Shown here piece by piece: positions 21,301-33,580 of a DNA stretch of 64,000 nt. This DNA comes from Papilionanthe hookeriana x Papilionanthe teres (Eukaryota; Streptophyta; Magnoliopsida; Asparagales; Orchidaceae): positions 1 to 64,000 of the forward strand of contig CM040421.1 in NCBI GenBank assembly GCA_022702705.1. The letters are read 5' to 3'. The first letter of the stretch is position 1. Each line of letters begins with the position of its first letter. The notes beneath the pieces are model-generated. The model did not search any database, was not told where the DNA came from, and saw nothing but the letters and a program-made list of their open reading frames with translations. The position numbers were made by a program, and so were the translations under genes.

Positions 21301-23837
21301 GTATCTAAATGAGCCACAACAAAAATTGGGACAATGACTTTTCTGTTTGCTTTCCTTGATTTGTGCCATCTCCTTTCCTTGCATAAGTCTTTTTTGTGCC
21401 TTGCTTCTGCAGACTTTCTTTCCAACGCACTTTGACTAGCTTGTAGATTTCAACTTCTTGAGAATTAGATCCTTTGGCCAGAATCGTTGTTGATTTCTTG
21501 TGCTTTTTGACATGTATTTTCCGTCAAGAACAATCTTAAAGAATTAAAATATCGACTTCAAGTTTTTTAATGCCAGGGTTTTGCATGATATTTTGAGTGA
21601 ATATATTTTGAAGGGTAGGTGTTAAGGTGGAAAGATTCTGAGAAAGAGAATGGATGAGATCAGTAAGCTTGGGCAAATGCCTGTGGCTTTATTTTTTCAC
21701 TTGGCAGAATAAGGTTCAAGCTCTCACTGTATTGATTTCTTTTGCTTGTAGTTCTTTTAAAAGTGGGTAAGGTTCATCGGTGGCCAAGTGTGTTTATTAC
21801 AGTGCTATGTGGGATTTTTTAGGAGGTTTATTGGATTCATCGCACGACAAAGTTCTCCAACACGTGAGCTTTAGATGCTTACTTTTTGTATAGGCCACTA
21901 AAAGGTAGCTTGCCGATCAGCTATAGTGGAGTGTATGTTCTTCCCAAGAGGAACCAGTGTAGCAAGATCATGTAATGTTGGTTGACTGATGCTGTAGTTG
22001 CAAGAATGTTTTTCAATCCTTTCTCCCCTCAAGTGTTACACACTGAAATCATCACATTCATTTCCCAGCGTATGGTTTGCATGCAGGGGTGGCACCAGCC
22101 TCTTGCGGTCCGCCTCTTTCTGCATGGACTATTGGTAGGCTGTTGTTGCTGAAGTTCTTTGTTGCAGTTGGTAACATTGTTGAAGTTTGTTTGATGTGAT
22201 TTTGCTTGTAGCTGAGTTGAGTATATCTCAAGTTATCCTTAATTTGAGTTTGAATTTGATTAATTACTAGTGTTTGAGCTTTAGCTTAATTCTACAAATA
22301 AAGGTGTGCGTGGACCAACTCATTTATTATGAAAAAGATAATAATTTTGTTTCAATTATCTATGGTAATGAAGTGTAAAAAAGAAAAATTAATAAAATGA
22401 AAAAAAAGAGAAATTAAGGTTATCCATGATTTAAGTAAAATGAAACGGCTACCAGAAATGCTAATTTAAGGTTATCCACATCAAAGGCTCCCTCAATCAT
22501 GCATTCATTGGCTGCACACTGCACGCCATTTAACTTGCCAAAATGATCGCAATTTTTTTTTTCTCATATAAATCAGTATGCTTCAATGATAAATCATTTG
22601 CATAATTTTCAAATTATTTTATAGTGCTATTTGATTTTCTAAGAAACAACGAGGAGCTCATATATTTCAGCTTCTTTTTCATTTAATATCTCAACAATTA
22701 TCAAGAGAAACACGCAGCAGAGGCCATTCGGATTAGTCCTCTTTTTCTAGAGAAGGATGGAACTGCGTACTGGAGATTGAATAGCTATGATGGAAGTTCA
22801 GGCATTATTGCCCAAGGTTATGCTCTTACTTACCTACCCATTGATGGCTGTTGTTTTCATTTACAGATTTCCTACAATTTTTTTCTTTCAGATGTTGAGA
22901 AATGGGGCGTGTTTCCACCACAAGAGAATTGGTTCATATTTGATGATGAACAAAAAATTGTGGAGAATTATATTTCCTATTTGAGGTATAGAAAACTTGA
23001 GATCTTTCATTTTGTCTTTACAGAAATTTATTTCCTCCAGGCACCATCCGCCATTAGTCACCGCAGTCCAGCGTCAACCCTGCTTGCGACTGCCTCCATC
23101 ACCACATAAATTAATTTAGTTAATATTCAATAAAAATAAAAAAGGACATTTACATATATGCCACACAATTCTTATATATTTACATATCTAACATTAAACA
23201 TCATTCATATTTACGTGCATATCTCTGAAATATTTAACATCACATCAAAAATATCACTATCACTATTTTTTTAAAAGTACGTACTTTTTTATGCATAGTT
23301 TTATGACACCAAGATGTTATAAATGTAAATATCGAATTTTGGATGTTAGATATGTAAACATATATGAATTGTGTGGTATGTATGTAAATTTCCCAAATAA
23401 AAATGTAATTTTAAATCATTCTGCCCATAAGCAGAAATAGAATGTAGGTGGCAGAGTAAGAGATATCTAATTGACCGCTCTGCTTTGTCTCCTTGAGGTC
23501 TGCAGATAGCCTGCTTTTCTCACCTTTAATAATTGAGGATTAGAAATGGCTTACACCTTGAACATGTTTCATCAATCTATTTTTCTGGCTGATGCAATGA
23601 AGTCTAATGAGCTACCTTTCTCCTCTTTTCTTTTTCAGGTTTCACAGAGCAATGGAACAAAAGGAACTGAAAAAAGGACTACAGCGTAGGGTAGGAATAG
23701 AGGATGAGCTTTCTGATCACTCAGAACCCCAAAGCAAAGGTAATTATTTTTGCTTTCAGTAGGTACCAATAGGGTCTTTCTTGGAATTATCAGCTTATAA
23801 TTATTTTTATTTTTGCATCTTTTTTACAGTAAACTGA
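12305..23837 (+). CDS. CDCA7-type zinc-finger and DDT/WHIM domain protein, 13 exons
   Basis: Exons joined by eye at GT-AG sites: 12305-12469, 12560-12657, 12721-12807, 12889-13039, 13142-13588, 19637-19785, 19875-20063, 20133-20223, 20316-20487, 22721-22816, 22892-22985, 23639-23739 and 23830-23837. All phases agree and give about 615 aa. Residues 41-118 form a zf-4CXXC_R1 finger with CHQC, CYKC, CPKC and CNC...C clusters, in the family of CDCA7 (cell division cycle-associated 7). Residues 165-300 are basic and lysine-rich, consistent with a nuclear protein, with an AT-hook-like PRGRP. From about residue 300 (ELPAEDVGPVLQFLEFC) through exon 7 is a DDT domain with WHIM-like helices. The C-terminal exons have a coiled stretch and a final conserved segment (EKDGTAYWRLNSYDG). 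The role is probably chromatin binding; the exact function is not known from the sequence. The start is the first ATG in the exon, preceded by E2F-like sites. Confidence 0.88.
13931..14126. mobile_element. hAT-like MITE in intron 5
   Basis: Left AGGGTGTGTTTAGGGCAGTT plus TATCCA and right TGGATAAGCACAAGCTGC plus TATAAATGCACC are imperfect inverted ends. The interior carries TTTTGAAAACGCC and GTTTTAAAACTGCG, as in many plant hAT MITEs that begin GTGTTTGG. I could not confirm an 8-bp duplication. Confidence 0.45.
15818..16050 (+). pseudogene. SEC23 N-terminal pseudogene fragment in intron 5
   Basis: An ATG at 15818 opens a frame whose residues follow the N-terminus of the COPII coat protein SEC23: PDPDGLDSVRMTWN, then PRS, VEASKC, then a stretch ending CSAVLNPF. 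The frame has in-frame stops at two codons near 15888 and 15900, where the family has Val-Trp and Lys. It then continues open with altered residues to about 16050. Identity is lost after the CxxC-like region. The stretch is much richer in GC than its intron surroundings. It is a non-functional fragment of a host gene, either captured by a mobile element or inserted as a retrocopy. It lies in the sense orientation of the surrounding gene. Confidence 0.75.
17440..19075 (-). pseudogene. Chromovirus-type Ty3/gypsy pol relic in intron 5
   Basis: On the minus strand the relic starts with the end of RNase H (TKANEVVDALSRKA at about 19040). It continues through a decayed integrase: PQTNGQPEHTIQI is readable near 18180-18220, matching the conserved PQTDGQ segment. 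It ends with a C-terminal region (KVHQIQERPCAAQ near 17960 and KLQSRFIGSFEVTERV near 17800) typical of chromoviruses. Stops and frameshifts are frequent. No LTRs are recognisable nearby. It is old compared with the Athila elements and lies antisense to the host gene. Confidence 0.8.
19090..19250. mobile_element. Palindromic MITE family, copy 2 (right half)
   Basis: Only the right arm is clear: GTTTAGGTGTTAGATATG followed by TAAATACATAGAAATTAGATAG and GTATGTATGTAAATG. It matches the right arms of the copies at 21068-21312 and 23140-23393. The left arm is truncated or decayed. The copy lies in intron 5, about 390 bp before exon 6. Confidence 0.6.
20515..20541. repeat. (TAT)n microsatellite
   Basis: A run of about nine TAT/ATT units in intron 9, shortly after the exon 9 donor site. 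Confidence 0.9.
20956..21028. repeat. 39-bp tandem duplication
   Basis: GTTTTAAATTGAAAAG plus TAAATCTAAAGATCTTT occurs at 20956 and again at 20995 with no mismatch in the shared core. It is a recent intronic duplication in intron 9. Confidence 0.9.
21068..21312. mobile_element. Palindromic MITE family, copy 3
   Basis: This is the most complete copy. The left arm is GATTTACATACATACTACTC, AATTCTTATGTATTTACATA and TCTAACACCTAAAC. The right arm is GTTTAGGTGTTAGATATG, AACATACATATGAATTGGGT and GGTATGTATCTAAATG. The two arms are near-perfect reverse complements around a centre of about 150 bp that also folds. It lies in intron 9 of the CDCA7-like gene. Confidence 0.8.
21313..22720. other. Rest of intron 9, no gene seen
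   Basis: No coding capacity or recognisable element is visible. The end of the intron carries the tandem acceptor CAGCAG at 22715-22720. The exon can therefore start at 22718 or 22721 without changing the frame. Confidence 0.6.
23140..23393. mobile_element. Palindromic MITE family, copy 4
   Basis: The left arm has ACATTTACATATATGCCACA, CAATTCTTATATATTTACAT and ATCTAACATTAAAC. The right arm has TGGATGTTAGATATGTAAAC, ATATATGAATTGTGTGGT and ATGTATGTAAATTT. It lies in intron 11 of the CDCA7-like gene. It is the same family as copies 1-3. Confidence 0.8.
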
Positions 23838-25390
23838 GTGATGTTTAGTTGGTGATGGTGGATATGGAAGAACTGGGAAATGCAATAAACTCTTGATAGT
23901 TGAATAGGTTGCTTGTATACCATATTTAGTTCTTGAACAACTTCAAGTTGAGCATTCCGACGCATTTGTAGTTGAATATGAGCCTATGCTCATGGCCTTT
24001 TTGTTTTTACCTTTTTGAAATTTTGGCTAAGGCCTTACGCTTTCAGAATGCCTTTTTCTCTTAACTGGATAAGTACTGGTGAATATCGGATGCTTTCTTA
24101 AGCTTAGATTTTTTTTTCTATGTTAATGTTTTGTAAAATGTATTTAATGCTTAAGCTAGAACTAAGAATATTTGTTAAAACTGATGACTCATGATGATGA
24201 TGTTGATATTGATTCATATTTATGCTTTAGAGCGTATAATATTTATTTGGAACTTCAGTTAAATTTTGCCTCAAGTCCTATAAAACAAATGTGGAAAGTT
24301 GATAAAAGTTTGATAGTTGATTCAAGTAAAAAAATAATAATATGGTTGAGATAATGTATTTGGTACCAATGTCTTATTAATAATTGTGTAGAATTAGAAA
24401 CCAATAAAAGGCTAATTTATTTATTGTGATTCAGGAGTGCTCTATTTGGGCTAACAGTCTAAAAATTGTCACTAGTTGCTATGGAAGTTTTACAATGATT
24501 AGGCTCTCTGGATTAGGACAAGAAATAACGATACTCTTCAATAAATTGTTATATTAAAAACTAGTTGATTAAAAGGAGGAATAAAGTGCCTAGTTTTGAA
24601 AGGCTTTGAACGTTGTCTGCCTTCTTTTTTGTCATTCGCAATGTCAACCAACGCCAAATGTGCGTTAGGAACGCTGGACAGTGCTGAATGCTGATCTATG
24701 TTTGGGCCAGCCAACGATCATTGCAAATATAAGAACCTCTTCATTTGAATTCGTTTGATGCTTGTGTTTTGGGAGGCTTTATTTTCCCATACAATACAAT
24801 GGGGATTAACAATATTATTATCATAATATTTTGAGTTTTGCATGTTGTGTAGTAGTTAAAAATGATAGTTTTTTAATCTATATTTTTGGCAAGGGGCTTC
24901 ATTTTCTTATAATATGAAGAAATCCTCGTCTAGCATATTTCAAAATCATAGATGAAAATAATACAATAACTTTGAAAGATCCTTTAACACAATTGAGCTC
25001 ATTTAATAAGTTATGCCTTGGAAAATAATAAGGCCTCTCTCATTATAACTTTACATAAAATATGGATTGAGAAGGTTCACATACTTTTTATTAAAAAAAA
25101 AACAGTTGTTTTTCTTTGCGTGATAGAAATATAATAATTTGATTTAGCTCCATGTTGAAATGAAAATTTCTCCTTAATTTTTTTGTTGATGTCACTTTTG
25201 GTCCACTTCGCATTCACCCAAAAACATTTAAGACATTTAGATTAACAGATGCAAAATTGATATAATTTACTCTAATCAAATCTTAAAATTGGACTAATTA
25301 TAAATTCACCTTTGAAATGAATTCAACTCAATTTTAAACTCAAAATATCATCAAATTAAGCTGAAAACATTAAAATTGATCAATTTGAAG
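23838..25390. other. Downstream flank of the CDCA7-like gene, no gene seen
   Basis: After the stop codon, a presumed 3' UTR runs into AT-rich DNA. No candidate poly(A) signal stands out from the background. Short open frames (for example 24172-24354) have no recognisable domain. No repeats with clear ends were found. Confidence 0.5.
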
Positions 25391-25740
25391 TATATCTGAG
25401 CAAAGCGTCGTGGCCTTTTACCGTCGACAATCCGTGAAACTCCTGCTCGATTTCAGGAGCCAAGTGTCGGGCCCCTTCGTTGAGATGATCTAGGGGAGCT
25501 CGAACTATTCTCGCTTAGCGGACAAAAATCTAAGGATCTATCCATGGGAGCTCAAATGTTTTTGCCCATAGTCCCAAGCTCCCTTGCCTGTAAATAGGCC
25601 CCCTGGCTTCCTCTTCCACAGACATATTTTCTCTTCTTTATCCCTCCTCCCTCTTTCATGGGTCTCCCGTTAGCATCCTCTCATTCCTCGAGTGCTTTGT
25701 GGTGTTCAGTGGTTTGCTTCGATGATATATATGTATTTCT
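25391..25740 (+). promoter_or_regulatory. LTR-like promoter segment, uncertain
   Basis: A less AT-rich stretch carries CCTGTAAATAGGCCCCCTGG at 25588-25607, a TATA-like box. It is followed by a pyrimidine-rich leader (TTCTCTTCTTTATCCCTCCTCCC), a layout seen in plant LTR retrotransposon LTRs. I could not find a matching second LTR or a target duplication, so the identity as an LTR is an inference. Confidence 0.35.
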
Positions 25741-25809
25741 TTTTTTTTTACTTTCTCATTTATATTATTTCTATTTTTTATGAAAGTTAGTTGAAAAATT
25801 AAATAGGTT

Positions 25810-26210
25810 AAGCTCAGGTTTGGGCTAGACTTAGGTTAGCCCGAGCTCAACCTAGCCCAAATCCAATCTAGCCTAAGTCCAACCTAACCTGAGTCATACC
25901 TAATCTAAGTTCAAACCAAGTCTAACCTAAGTCCAACTTAGGTCTTACCCAAGTGCAACCAAAGTCCAACCCAAGTGCAACCCAGGTCCAACCAAGTCTA
26001 ACCTGAATCCAAACCACGTTTATCCTAAGTCCAACCCGATCCAACCCAAGTCTAACCCAAGTTCCAACCTAGCTCCAATCCAAGTCAACTTTGGTCTAAC
26101 CCAGGTCCAATCCATGCCCAACCAAGGTCCAACCCATGTGCATCTCAAGCCCACACAGAGTCCAACCCAAGAACAACTCAAGTCTAGTCCAATCCAAACC
26201 TAACTCTCAT
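25810..26210. repeat. Degenerate 10-12 bp tandem repeat, AAGTCCAACCC type
   Basis: About 400 bp consist of variants of AAGTCCAACCCAAGT, at steps of about 10-12 bp. From 26210 to 26380 the motif changes to a TTATGTTCATGTAAACAC-type repeat. Neither is coding. Similar arrays of reverse-complement character (GGGTTGGACTTGG-like) occur at 49530-49780. Confidence 0.7.
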
Positions 26211-26380
26211 GTTAGTCTTATGTTCATGTAAACACTCATACTAATCTTATGCTCAAGAAAACACTTATATTAGCCTTATGTTCACTTCCATGTTAGTTTC
26301 ATGTTTATGTTAACTCTATGTTCATGTAAACTTCCCTTTTCATGTAAACATGCATATTAGCCTAAATGTTCTCGCATCTT

Positions 26381-29300
26381 CTTACATCCAAGTATGTGAA
26401 AATGAATAATAAAACAAATAAAAAAAAAGAAGAACAACCTCTAATATGTAGGTTCTCTTTGTAAATATTTTATTAGAATATGTCATTTTCATACTTATGT
26501 AGTTTAAAATCATTAACAATCTAAATCAATTTTAAAATAACATAAAACAATGTAAGACTAATTTAAATAATTTGAAAATATTAATAACTTAAAACAATCT
26601 TAAACTAATCTAAATAATTCAAATTAACTTTTAAAAGTTAAAAACTAATTCAAATAATTAAAAATAACTTAAAAAAATTAAAACTAATTCAAAAATAGTT
26701 TAAAGAATAAAAAAAACTTAAACTATTTAAAACTAAAAATAATTTAAATAGCTTAAAACAAATTAATAATAATTACAACTAATTCAAAAATAATTCAAGT
26801 CATTTAAAACCAATCATTTTAAAGTAATTCAAAAAAAATTATAACAACTTAAACAAGTAAAATAAAACATTGCAAAAACAATTTTTAAAACCAACTTAAA
26901 CTAATTTACAAAGAATTAAAACCTTAAAAAATAATGTAAAATAATTTAAACATTGAAAGCAAGCACTTAAATCTACTTAAATCAAAACATTTTAATAATA
27001 AAAAAGAAATAGAATACTTCAACAATAACACTTAAACTAAGTAATATAAGATAATCTTAACACTCAAATTAGATAACTTAAGATAACATTAAAACTAAAT
27101 AACTTAATGTCACTTCAACACTTAAAGACAAATATCATGTAAAACCCTTAAACCAAAAACAACTTAAAAATTTTAACGATTTAACTTTTAAAAAATCAAC
27201 TTAAAACCTTTTAACCATTTAATACTTAAATGAAATTTAAATATATAAGATTATAAATGACCTATAAAACTTTACTTTGAGAGCTAAAATTTATCTTATA
27301 AAAGCCAAATGTAAAAGCATCAAACTAAGGAGAATCATGATTTTCATATCTACTAACAATCATAGAATCAAAACAAACAACAAATTAAATAACAAACGCC
27401 AAAAAAATCTATAAATCTCCAACTCGAAAAACAATAACCAAAGTTAAGTAAATCCACCATGAACCTTTGATTCGTTAACATAGATACAAAAGCAAGGATC
27501 ACACATAACCTTGATTAATCAAGTCTAGAAGTCTTGATCAGACAACCAATTACCGTAGTTAGTGATAAGGACTGGAAAAGCTATTAAAAAAAACCTTACC
27601 CTTTAAAATTATGTAGATGTCCATGAATGAAGTAACCCATGATTACTGACAAGGGAGGGGTAAGGACTCCTTAGTGACTTAAGTTGCCTTTAAGGGTGTC
27701 CACCCTCATAATCGTCAAATTTAATATCAGGTGAATAACTAGTTACCAATTCATGGGATAATTAAAACATCAAGATGTTAACTAAAGATAGGCTGGAATA
27801 TTACAATTAAATTAGTTTTGGATGATTGATTTAACAAGATAATACGATTGAATAAACTTAAAATGATTCGAAAGATTCTAAAAGATGTTCATGGTTATAC
27901 CCCAATCACTTTTGTAATCTTTCAGACATTTTAGAGGATATTTGGACCTATTATCCTTTTTTTTAATGAAATCATCCTTAAAATGTCTAGGGACCCACCA
28001 AGTTATGCCCCTTTGGACCCATTAATTCGCCAAACCAATAGAAATATCCCGAAACTACTTATCTTGCATTATAACCCAGTTCTCAAGGGTTTAAGTCTTC
28101 CTTGAGGTAATTAAATCTTTATGAGCAATTAGGGATATTTGGTTTTTGTCACATATGGATCATCGAACTTGTATAAGTCTGAGGTCTACGTAGTTATGAC
28201 AATAATGATAATGTTAATGTGTGTTAAACAAGGGATATGATACGATGTGAGATTTTTAAAATAGTATCATCTACATCAAGGAACTTTAATAAGGGAGAGG
28301 AAAGAACTGGTGATACTATTCGCTGACTATTGGTAGGATTGTTGCCCCCGATACTTTTAGGTTGTCGGTTCCTAGCTTAATTAGAGTGACGAGTCTGTGG
28401 ACCATAATGTCTTATAATATATTTCCAAAAATAAAACAAAATTTCTTTTACCCCCACTTCCTTTCTTCTCACACACTATCACACCTAACATCCATTATTG
28501 CCTTCACGCACAAATCATTATTGTAGGTTGCTTTCATGTTGGACATTATACATAAATCTTGTTGTGCACTACATCATAATCGTTGCTGGCTAAGTTGTCA
28601 ACTACTTCTTCTCATTTAAATAAAATACATTCTTAGCTCATTGACCATGATTTAATTTACAATGTCCTTAAGTGCTTAGTCTCAGTATAGGATTTCTATT
28701 AATTGGGTGAATTTATAAATTTGTTTAAAATTCTAAAACATCACATTAAATCCATTTTAAAAAATAAAATTTATTCTAGTTAAATATAAGTTTAATATAA
28801 ACTATTTTAATTTTAATTTTAGAATTTACATTTGCATAAAGTACATTATGAAATTTAATAAAGTTTTTAAAAAGTTAAACGTTATATTAATTATTATGAT
28901 TTTTATATTATAAAACTAATTTGAGTTATTTCTTTGATTATTTGTGTTATTTTGTAATTATATAATTAAAAAATGATTTTTTTAAATTATATCAATAATA
29001 AATAAACTTTGTTAATTTACCTTAAATATTTCTCTAGTTGTTTAAAATTTAAAAATAATATATTTTTATCATTGTTCATATAATAAATTCATATTCATAA
29101 TATTTATTTAATTAATGAATAATAAGTAAAATTTAGAAAAAAATGGAAATAATTAATGATTAAAATTGTATGGGTTTAATTATGATTTAATGACATGTAA
29201 TTGAATTTATTATAACTAATAGTTTAAATCCTTAACTTTCTTAATTTAAAATATAATTTAAAATTCATAAAATTTAGATAAATTACAAAAAAAAATTAAT

Positions 29301-32300
29301 AAAACTTAGCAAATTATTTTTTTCTTAAAATTTTCATTTTGTAGTATGAACAGTTTTTTTAATATTTTTGTAATTTTTTAAATTTTAGATATTTTTAGTT
29401 AATTTTATAAATTTAAGAATGTTAGTTTGATTTGTTTTAGGCTTATGATACAAAGACACAAACATCATATGTATACTTAGGTGACACCTTAGTTAGCTTA
29501 AGACTTTCAATTAAACATTTATTTCATACTGCGTCAATATCTAAAGATATAATTTTAATTAGTTAGGTCATATATTTAAGATGATTGCATATGAATATAA
29601 AATTTGTTCTATATTTTTTATAAAATAATTGATATACTTGTCTTCCTTACACTTATACTTTGGATTGTGAACACATATGAACATTCATGACACTTAGCAT
29701 TAACTCATATGTCAACACGTTTAACGATGGACACAATGCATCATTATAGTTTACCACAACATAAAGCAAACATGATGTCGTGTGGCATAAACTAGAAATA
29801 CAAGTTATTTACTCTCATATGTGTAAATGCAATGTCATGTTCATAACACTTTATCATGTGTTTATACACTTGTGCATTCATAACACTGATTGTAAAACTT
29901 TACTATTTATTATTTCAAAATGTTTATTATGTTTCATGCCATAAATACTTAAGAAAACTAAATTTTCTACCTTAAACTTGTCTAATCTTCAAAACCAAGA
30001 TTACTGGACCTTATTTTTCCTTAAAACATTAAAATAAATATTCCATAAGTTGCATTTCAAATTTATAGTTTTCAATACTCCTTGACATGAGAGTGTATAT
30101 TATATATCTACAGACTAGATGTATACGCATCATCATTGGTACAAATCATAAAAATGCTCTATATGTCTTTATATAGAAATTTTTGCACACAATGAATGAA
30201 TCATCCTATCAGCTTATATGTTAGCATATTGGTCATTTTATATAAGATTTTGATAACTCTTTTGATAGTTGGCATCTCCAATAAACATATAAGACTGACA
30301 AATAAAGTTTTGGGTTCCTTAGAATTGCATTTCATTCATACTAACATGCATATTTTTTGTGCTTTAGATGGTTATGCTAGGCTAGGATCAAATGTTTATG
30401 TTTTCCACTATGTTAATAAGGGGCCCTTAGTTAGTAATAAGAATTCTCAAGCCAAATTTATTTATTAAATTGAATTGATTTTTGATGACTCAAGAAGATA
30501 GACACATGGGATTTATATTAGGTTTGTCTTCTCTTTGTTAGGCTATGTCTCTTTCTCAACTCATGGCATACTTTAGAATAGGACTATAGTCTTTTGTTTC
30601 TTTGTTTGTTAGGTCTATAAGGTATCTTAAAAAATGCAACCCATATTTGTTATATTAAGATTTTTAAGTAACATTTGATATACTATATTTTCGGCCGTTA
30701 AATTTTTAAAAAATAAATGTGGGTGACATTTTGTTTTGAAAAGAGTTTTAGAATATAGTTTTGTGAAAATAGAGATTTGATTTAATTTAATATATATATG
30801 GATTTTGAAAATAATAATTCAATGAAGAATATGAAATCAAACTGATCTCGTATAAACGTTTGTTTAGATAATCAAGCCTTCATCACAAGACATGTATCTA
30901 TCCCGATGAATATATATATGACTTGGGATGAGGCTTGATCAAATAAACTAAAGAATTCATGACATCCGTTTGGTATGCGAATCATTTTTGACCGACAATT
31001 TCCCCTATATAATATGGAAGAATTAGATAGAGTTTATATTAATATGGGGTCTTTAATTTTTCTATAAGGGCAAGCTCCTATAGTTAATTACATCTTAGAT
31101 AACCGAAATCACCTAAGAAAACTCTTGATATAGATCAGGAAACATTTATATTCATGACTTCCAAAGGTAAGGTTTTCAAAGAAAATGTGATGGTCGGAAA
31201 TTCAACAGGTGAATGACTCAAGTTTTGGAACATTTCATTTTATTAGAATCCAAAGGAGAAAAGACTAGGGGAAGGACATAGATTCAAGAAAAATCTTGAT
31301 GTCTTCCCAAACTATCCTATAGTTTGGCTTTGATTTAGGACGTTTATTTAGTGTTTCATCCTGTCAATTTTATTATTTAGGACTTACATTCACTTGATAC
31401 CGATCATGTGAATGGCCTGGAAGATAGGAGGATTTATGTCATACTCAATGACAACCTCGGAATCCTAAAGCGAATTAGGGCTTATATTGCACAGTAGAGT
31501 TGTGCAAAGGCCCAAAGAAAAGGTGAGGATTTATGTTGCACTAGGCAAGCTACCTCGAGGACTTAAGGTTTGTTGTTTTAATTTATAAGGAATGGTTTTG
31601 CTGGTGTAGACAAGTTTTGCTGTTAAAGATGACCGTGCTGCCCACTATGTATGCTCCAAGTTCCTCATCGTAGTAGGTTTGGTTTAAAAAAATGTCAATT
31701 GAGGAGAAAAGAGAAGTGTCATGTTTCAGAAATATTTAAATTGAGGTGTCTTAATATTTTATTAGGGGAACATTAAAGTTGATTATAGCAACACCGGTTA
31801 AGATCACAAGGTTCCATCATCCGGGCACTGCTATTTTCATCAGATTCACATAGTCCAAATGAATTTACTAAAATCAAGTTAATGAGTTCCATACTTTCAT
31901 TTAGACCGTGGGAAACCATGTTAACAACACGTGGGTTACCTCCTCCAATGAATTCTCGATCATCCAACGAGACATTTTAATTTAATTGCAATTGTGGTTT
32001 TTGTTTTGTTTGAGATTAAATTTTGAGTTCTTTTATAATTTTGAATGTTGTGGCGGTGAATTTTATCTTATCTTGACTTTTAATTTTAATTTTTGGTCTT
32101 AGTTTTGTGGCTATCATAAATGTTTCAGTTTTCATGCATTGTGCCATTATTGTTTATCATGCAAACTTGTAAGAAAAGAAAAGTGCGGTAAAGAAAACGC
32201 GGGAAAAGAAAAATGCTGTAAACTTATAAAAATGTACCTACGAGTCTTCTCGTTTCTCCACCTGAAACTTTAGTATTCTTTGCAATAAATATTTATATTT

Positions 32301-32421
32301 GCAGGGAGGTAAAACGCTATGGATATGTTGGTCGTAGGCCTAGCAAACTCTATGTTATAACCTGGTGAACTCTATTCATTTGTAAGATTTCTTCATTTAG
32401 AAAATATAATATGTCCAGTTG
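26381..32421. other. Repeat-derived, non-coding, AT-rich DNA
   Basis: About 6 kb without a credible gene. From 26450 to 27250 it is a long degenerate array of AACTTAAAACTAATTC-type motifs. From 27300 to 28700 there are better-mixed sequences without open frames. The stretch 28700-30000 is extremely AT-rich. The block 30850-31500 is repeated in diverged form at 55420-56150. The short open frames at 30196 and 31773 have no recognisable domain. This may be the body of one or more large non-coding retrotransposon derivatives, into which element B inserted at 32427. Confidence 0.5.
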
Positions 32422-32426
32422 TTCTG
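32422..32426. repeat. Target site duplication of element B, left (TTCTG)
   Basis: TTCTG directly precedes the TG of the LTR at 32427. The same five bases follow the CA of the other LTR at 46153-46157. Confidence 0.9.
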
Positions 32427-33580
32427 TGACCCATAATTTTTTTATTATGATATTTTAATTTAATTGCAACGAAGCCAAAAACTTGACCCCTTTATATTAT
32501 ATGTATAGAATTGAAATTGTTTATGTTGTGGATGCTACGCAAGTATATATATTGTATCAAGTAATACAAGGCTCTAGTGGAGTCCTGGTTATCGATCCCA
32601 CAGGGAAAGAGAAAATAAAATAACAGCTAATTTTAAAATAATAATAATAATTTTAAAATAGTATACGAAAATTTGGAGTTCTAAATTTAAGCGCAATAAA
32701 GTAAACTAAGTATTCTAATCAGGTAACTTAACTAAGTAAAAAATTAATACGTATTGAAAATGCAGGAATTTAAACTAATTGTTAAATAAGTCTTAACTAT
32801 TCAAAAAAAGTATCTTTCCCCTTGTTTAGAAATTTAAGTGATTGATGAAATTAAATAGATAATTTTAAGGTATTGTGACAAATAGGAGCATTCCTATTCT
32901 TTACCCTTTGGTCCAGGTGACTAATCCTATGTATGATTACTGAATCTGCGGCTAGGCTGGGAGGATACCGACTGCCACTTCAGAGCTCCCACGTTCCCCT
33001 CGCCCGAGGGCTAACATCTACACTTCGCTCTCAAATAATAGGACCGAATTGAATATTTTAGTCTGTTACACTAAAATGCTCAATTCTACGCCCAGTGATA
33101 TTATTTCCCTATTTATTTGCACCTTCCTTCCAAGGCTTTTGAATTCCTCGAGTATCAGATGTAATTTTTACTATAGTTGATAATCAACACATTTTAACAA
33201 TTCAAATGGCCAGTTTGAAATTAAATTAAGTTTTAAGTAAAAATCATCACAATTTATTAATATATAAAAGTACTTCTATTTTTAGTTCATCAAGTCACTT
33301 AATTTCATAACTGAGAGAAAGACTCATAAACTACTCAGAATGCATGGGAACTAAACTAAGCATGGATTTCATTTAAAGTAATAAACAATAAATACAAATA
33401 CTTATCTCAATTTATCCCTGACGGACTCCTCGCGATTCTTCTGACTCTTCCTTCCAAGATCTGGCAAGACTCACTAAAACTCACTAACTCACTAAATACT
33501 CACTTAAAAACTCTCTAAGACACACACTAAGACACAAAAACTGCACAAAAAACTGGACTCTGAAGACTTAATTTTGGCTT

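Noticed and set aside
24172..24354. Plus-strand frame of 60 codons after the CDCA7-like gene
   Set aside because: AT-rich, no similarity recognised, no splice or promoter context.
30196..30468. Plus-strand frame of 90 codons
   Set aside because: Isolated in AT-rich repeat-derived DNA; no domain recognised.
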